Positions 20,475 through 22,302 of a DNA stretch of 22,302 bases are shown in pieces. The notes beneath the pieces were generated by a model. That model saw only the letters and a list, made by a program, of their open reading frames with translations, had not been told where the DNA came from and made no database searches. The stretch lies in the IMG/VR virus record IMGVR_UViG_3300045136_000450, positions 1 to 22,302 of that record; one strand, written 5' to 3'. Each line of letters starts with the position of its first letter. Position 1 is the stretch's first letter. The stretch comes from a virus. The translations under genes and the position numbers were made by a program.

Positions 20475-20904
20475 TGCTCCCCTCCGCGCCTGCATTCTCG
20501 CTATCCTGAGCGTGGGCCCCCACCGCGCCATCCGCAAAATCGCCCCAACCGACAATATACTCGATGGATTGTTGCGATTCGACCTTTTGCGGAGCGTCCA
20601 GCCCAAAGAGCGCGCTTAGTCGCCCCCAGGCTTCGATAATCGTCCGCGTCAGTCGGGAATAATCGGCGTTCGAGACCTCCCGCTTATTCATCCGCATCCG
20701 TGCGCCGGCAATCGCACTGAGCATGTCGCGCATCTGCATATTTTTCAGTAATTCGACGGGCGGCTTTTCGATTTTTCGCGCCAGAATATCGGGGATATTC
20801 CCCTCAAGCCCCATTGCCCGCGCCGCGCGAAAAATATCATCTATCGATTTTTCAAGCGCCTGCTCGGCCGGCCCGCTTTTTCCTGACGACCGCTTATTTC
20901 CCAT
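20458..20904 (-). CDS. Terminase small subunit (putative)
   Basis: A 148-residue protein directly before and overlapping the large terminase. The start at 20904 (MGNKRSSGKSG) is chosen because it follows GGAGATAAAGGGA and lies just after the end of the upstream gene. The longer frame only shadows that gene. The protein has a basic N-terminus, a helical middle (EQALEKSIDDIFRAARAMGL, ELLKNMQMRDMLSAIAGARMRMNK, ADYSRLTRTIIEAWGRLSALFG) that could bind DNA and form a ring, and an acidic Gly/Ala tail. The call rests on position, size and composition. No diagnostic small-terminase motif is present. Confidence 0.65.
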   Translation of the reverse strand: MGNKRSSGKSGPAEQALEKSIDDIFRAARAMGLEGNIPDILARKIEKPPVELLKNMQMRDMLSAIAGARMRMNKREVSNADYSRLTRTIIEAWGRLSALFGLDAPQKVESQQSIEYIVGWGDFADGAVGAHAQDSENAGAEGSNGAGN

Positions 20905-20909
20905 TCCCT

Positions 20910-21362
20910 TTATCTCCCTTCGCGCAAAATGCGTGCAAAAATCTTTAAATCCATGAGAAAATGTAGGGCATCGGCAAAGCACAGCCCCGCGAACGCAATC
21001 GCCGCCATCGGCCAGCCGCGAAAATCCGCCTTTGCCCAAAGCCAAAGCACGGGCGATAGCAGGGGGGAGAGATAGAGCATCCGCCCCACCGCCCCGATAA
21101 TCAGCCCATGCGATAGCCGCGAACGATGGGCAATCAGCCGCGCATAAGGCCGCCAATAGCCCCGCCACAGCCGCCCAAGCCTGCCCATTAGCCGATTGCC
21201 GATATAGCCGCCGTCCGAGTCCAGGTCGGGGGATAGCAGGATTCCGCCAGCCGCCCCGCAAGCAGCCGCAAGCCAGCCCGCCGATTCGTGCTCAAGCGCA
21301 ATAGCCGCGAAGGACGCGGAGAGCATGAGCGTTGCTAGTGTATGATTCTTCCCTGATGCCAT
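20910..21362 (-). CDS. DUF2227-like membrane-associated metal-binding protein
   Basis: A 150-residue protein that matches what I know of the DUF2227 family, cellular proteins of cyanobacteria and related groups thought to bind metal. It begins MASGKNHTLATLML with an early His. LLSPDLDSD (about 42-50) supplies PDLD, the RLGRLWRGYWRPYARLIAHRSRLSHG block (about 61-86) supplies HRS..SHG, and another His-Asp pair follows (ADALHFLMDLK, about 131-141). Hydrophobic segments (SASFAAIALEH, LIIGAVGRMLYLSPLLSPVLWLW, AAIAFAGLCFADAL) suggest a membrane location. A related fold is seen in YdjM/LexA-regulated metal-dependent hydrolases. No ribosome site precedes the ATG. Its place at the head of a phage late operon is unusual. 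Confidence 0.7.
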   Translation of the reverse strand: MASGKNHTLATLMLSASFAAIALEHESAGWLAAACGAAGGILLSPDLDSDGGYIGNRLMGRLGRLWRGYWRPYARLIAHRSRLSHGLIIGAVGRMLYLSPLLSPVLWLWAKADFRGWPMAAIAFAGLCFADALHFLMDLKIFARILREGR

Positions 21363-21388
21363 GCTTTTATTTTATCTTAATTTTATTT

Positions 21389-21577
21389 TTAGGGCATCCT
21401 AAATTTGCGGCAATATTCCCGCCCGCCATATTCGCCGCCGATAGCCGCCCGCTGCCCGCTACGCCCTATCCGGGCCGCCCGTGCATATGCTCTTTTTCCT
21501 TTAATTATATATGTCAAAGTTGCCGCTTTATTCTCGTTTCCCTCAAAACTCCAATCTAATTTTAATCTTTCTCTCAT
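21389..21577 (-). CDS. Small basic hypothetical protein opening the late operon
   Basis: A 62-residue, arginine- and glycine-rich protein with AAGAGGAAAAA directly before the ATG at 21577. The first half (LDWSFEGNENKAATLTYIIKGKRAYARAARIGR) looks like a beta hairpin plus a basic helix. The second half is Gly/Arg-rich (SGQRAAIGGEYGGREYCRKF). No family is recognised. It could bind nucleic acid. It is the first - strand gene, back to back with the + strand early block at 21650, and there is only a 26-base AT-rich gap before the DUF2227-like gene. Confidence 0.55.
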   Translation of the reverse strand: MRERLKLDWSFEGNENKAATLTYIIKGKRAYARAARIGRSGQRAAIGGEYGGREYCRKFRMP

Positions 21578-21586
21578 TTTTTCCTC

Positions 21587-21613
21587 TTGACAAATATATA
21601 ATCATGGTATAAT
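21587..21613 (+). promoter_or_regulatory. Early promoter (TTGACA / TATAAT)
   Basis: TTGACA (21587-21592), 15 bases, TATAAT (21608-21613). The first 16 bases, TTGACAAATATATAAT, are repeated exactly at 22154-22169, so the two belong to one promoter family. A second TATAAT inside the spacer is too close to the -35 to be used with it. The region is AT-rich on both strands and may also hold the promoter for the leftward late genes, which I cannot place. Confidence 0.75.
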
Positions 21614-21649
21614 AGGGATATAACAAAACAACAAACCGGAGAGATAAAA

Positions 21650-22087
21650 ATGAAAGCGAACGCTATTATCGACCACAAAGGATACTTGCAAGACCGCTTT
21701 ATCGGGTTGTACCCGAAAACTCAGGTTGACCTTGAAGAGGAAACCGAACGTTTATGGTCGTCAGGTTGGGATGAACCCATTATATCTATCGGCATGCGCA
21801 AACGCTACGAATTGGTTGAAGTTGAATTGCCGGAATGGCTGCTCGAAGGACTCGCGAAATTGCGCGAAAAAGAAGAATGGACGCGCGATATTGATGAAGT
21901 CGCCGCACGAATCATCTTTGAGCCATTTACCGAACTGGAATACGCATTGAAAAAACTCGTAAAGGCCGATAACAGAAAATTTTATAACTCTCTCCGCCAA
22001 TTTTTCCGCGATAACGGCTTTTTATCGAAAAAGCAGATGGCCGCGGTGAACGACCCGCATTATTTTCGCCGACGCCGCACATACTAA
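21650..22087 (+). CDS. Hypothetical early protein
   Basis: A 145-residue protein behind CCGGAGAGATAAAA. The first third is mixed beta (KANAIIDHKGYLQDRFIGLYPK, then YELVEVELPEWLLEGLAKLREK). The rest is helical and charged (DEVAARIIFEPFTELEYALKKLVKADNRKFYNSLRQFFRDNGFLSKKQMAAV), ending PHYFRRRRTY. The C-terminal part looks like a compact helical domain often found at the ends of replication or DNA-processing proteins, but I cannot name the family. It has its own promoter and terminator, so it is a single-gene unit expressed early and in the opposite direction to the late block. Confidence 0.75.
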   Translation: MKANAIIDHKGYLQDRFIGLYPKTQVDLEEETERLWSSGWDEPIISIGMRKRYELVEVELPEWLLEGLAKLREKEEWTRDIDEVAARIIFEPFTELEYALKKLVKADNRKFYNSLRQFFRDNGFLSKKQMAAVNDPHYFRRRRTY

Positions 22088-22110
22088 AACAATAACAATC
22101 TGTATACACT

Positions 22111-22134
22111 ACCGCCCGACATGGGCGGTTTTTT
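22111..22134 (+). terminator. Intrinsic terminator
   Basis: ACCGCCC (22111-22117), a 5-base loop, GGGCGGT (22123-22129), then TTTTT. It lies 24 bases after the stop at 22087 and directly before the next promoter, so it insulates the two early genes. Confidence 0.92.
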
Positions 22135-22153
22135 GTTTCTTCACTTTTTACCC

Positions 22154-22181
22154 TTGACAAATATATAATTATGATTACAAT
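22154..22181 (+). promoter_or_regulatory. Early promoter (TTGACA / TACAAT)
   Basis: TTGACA (22154-22159), 16 bases, TACAAT (22176-22181). The upstream half is the same 16-base string as at 21587. It drives the partial gene at 22218. Confidence 0.75.
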
Positions 22182-22217
22182 ATGGGTATGTTTGAAATTC
22201 AAATTGGAGTGATGAAA

Positions 22218-22302
22218 ATGGATGCAACAAATAAAATGGACGGAATCAAAAAAATCTATAGTCGCTACTACTGGATGACAAAATACGCCCTCGTGGAAGA
22301 TT
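22218..22302 (+). CDS. 5' end of an unidentified early gene
   Basis: The ATG at 22218 follows TTGGAG with eight bases of spacing. The other ATG at 22212, in the same frame, is too close to the ribosome site. Only 28 residues are visible (MDATNKMDGIKKIYSRYYWMTKY...), a charged then aromatic start that identifies no family. The frame is open to the window edge. It has its own promoter and follows a terminator. Confidence 0.6.
   Translation, partial: MDATNKMDGIKKIYSRYYWMTKYALVED

Noticed and set aside
20905-21261. The longer N-terminus of the small terminase
   Set aside because: It lies over the DUF2227-like gene in another frame. The start at 20904 fits the gene junction.
1-22302. tRNA genes, an integrase gene or a holin
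   Set aside because: No cloverleaf, recombinase motif or typical small two-helix membrane protein was found. Lack of a visible holin near the lysozyme is noted but a diverged one could be outside the window.

Overview
The window is a stretch of a tailed-phage (siphovirus-type) genome or prophage. It carries a complete run of late genes: small and large terminase, HK97-type portal, minor head protein, a fused prohead protease and capsid, connector and tail-completion proteins, tail tube, a frameshifted tail-assembly chaperone, tape measure, distal tail and receptor-type proteins, and a GH25 lysozyme with an SH3 domain. Synteny, motifs and dense ATGA start/stop overlaps all agree. No integrase, repressor, tRNA or host housekeeping gene is visible. 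The host cannot be named with confidence. The lysozyme, the DUF2227-like gene, the CRISPR-like repeat ending in ATTGAAAC and the attC-like cassette would all fit a Chloroflexota-type bacterium, but that is inference.

Layout. Bases 1-3870 (+ strand) are an early/accessory region: a partial gene at the left edge, two small coupled genes, a RecU-like resolvase, a helicase-loader-like gene behind a good promoter, a DNA methyltransferase inside what looks like an integron gene cassette with its own attC site, an HNH-nuclease remnant, a second methyltransferase-like protein, a frameshifted small gene and a 232-aa unknown. A strong palindromic terminator at 3902-3929 separates this from the convergent late block, which runs on the - strand from 21577 down to 3968. 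At 21587-22302 a second + strand early block starts from two near-identical TTGACA promoters.

How the genes work together. DNA enters the procapsid through terminase and portal. The protease and capsid are encoded as one fusion, with a strong internal ribosome site that should yield extra capsid alone. The tail is assembled on a tape measure with help from a chaperone whose long form needs a -1 slip at CCCCCCG. Lysis uses a GH25 muramidase with a second internal start that would give free SH3 wall-binding subunits.

Most unusual points. (1) In the only sizeable non-coding gap of the late block (16110-16406), a - strand TATAAT promoter fires into two copies of a CRISPR-repeat-like hairpin, the first ending in ATTGAAAC, and the unit ends at a 12-bp terminator hairpin. 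This has the architecture of a phage RNA anti-CRISPR (solitary repeat unit). (2) The methyltransferase at 1489-2154 sits between GTTAGGC and a 130-bp attC-like site, so the phage appears to carry an integron cassette next to a damaged replication gene.
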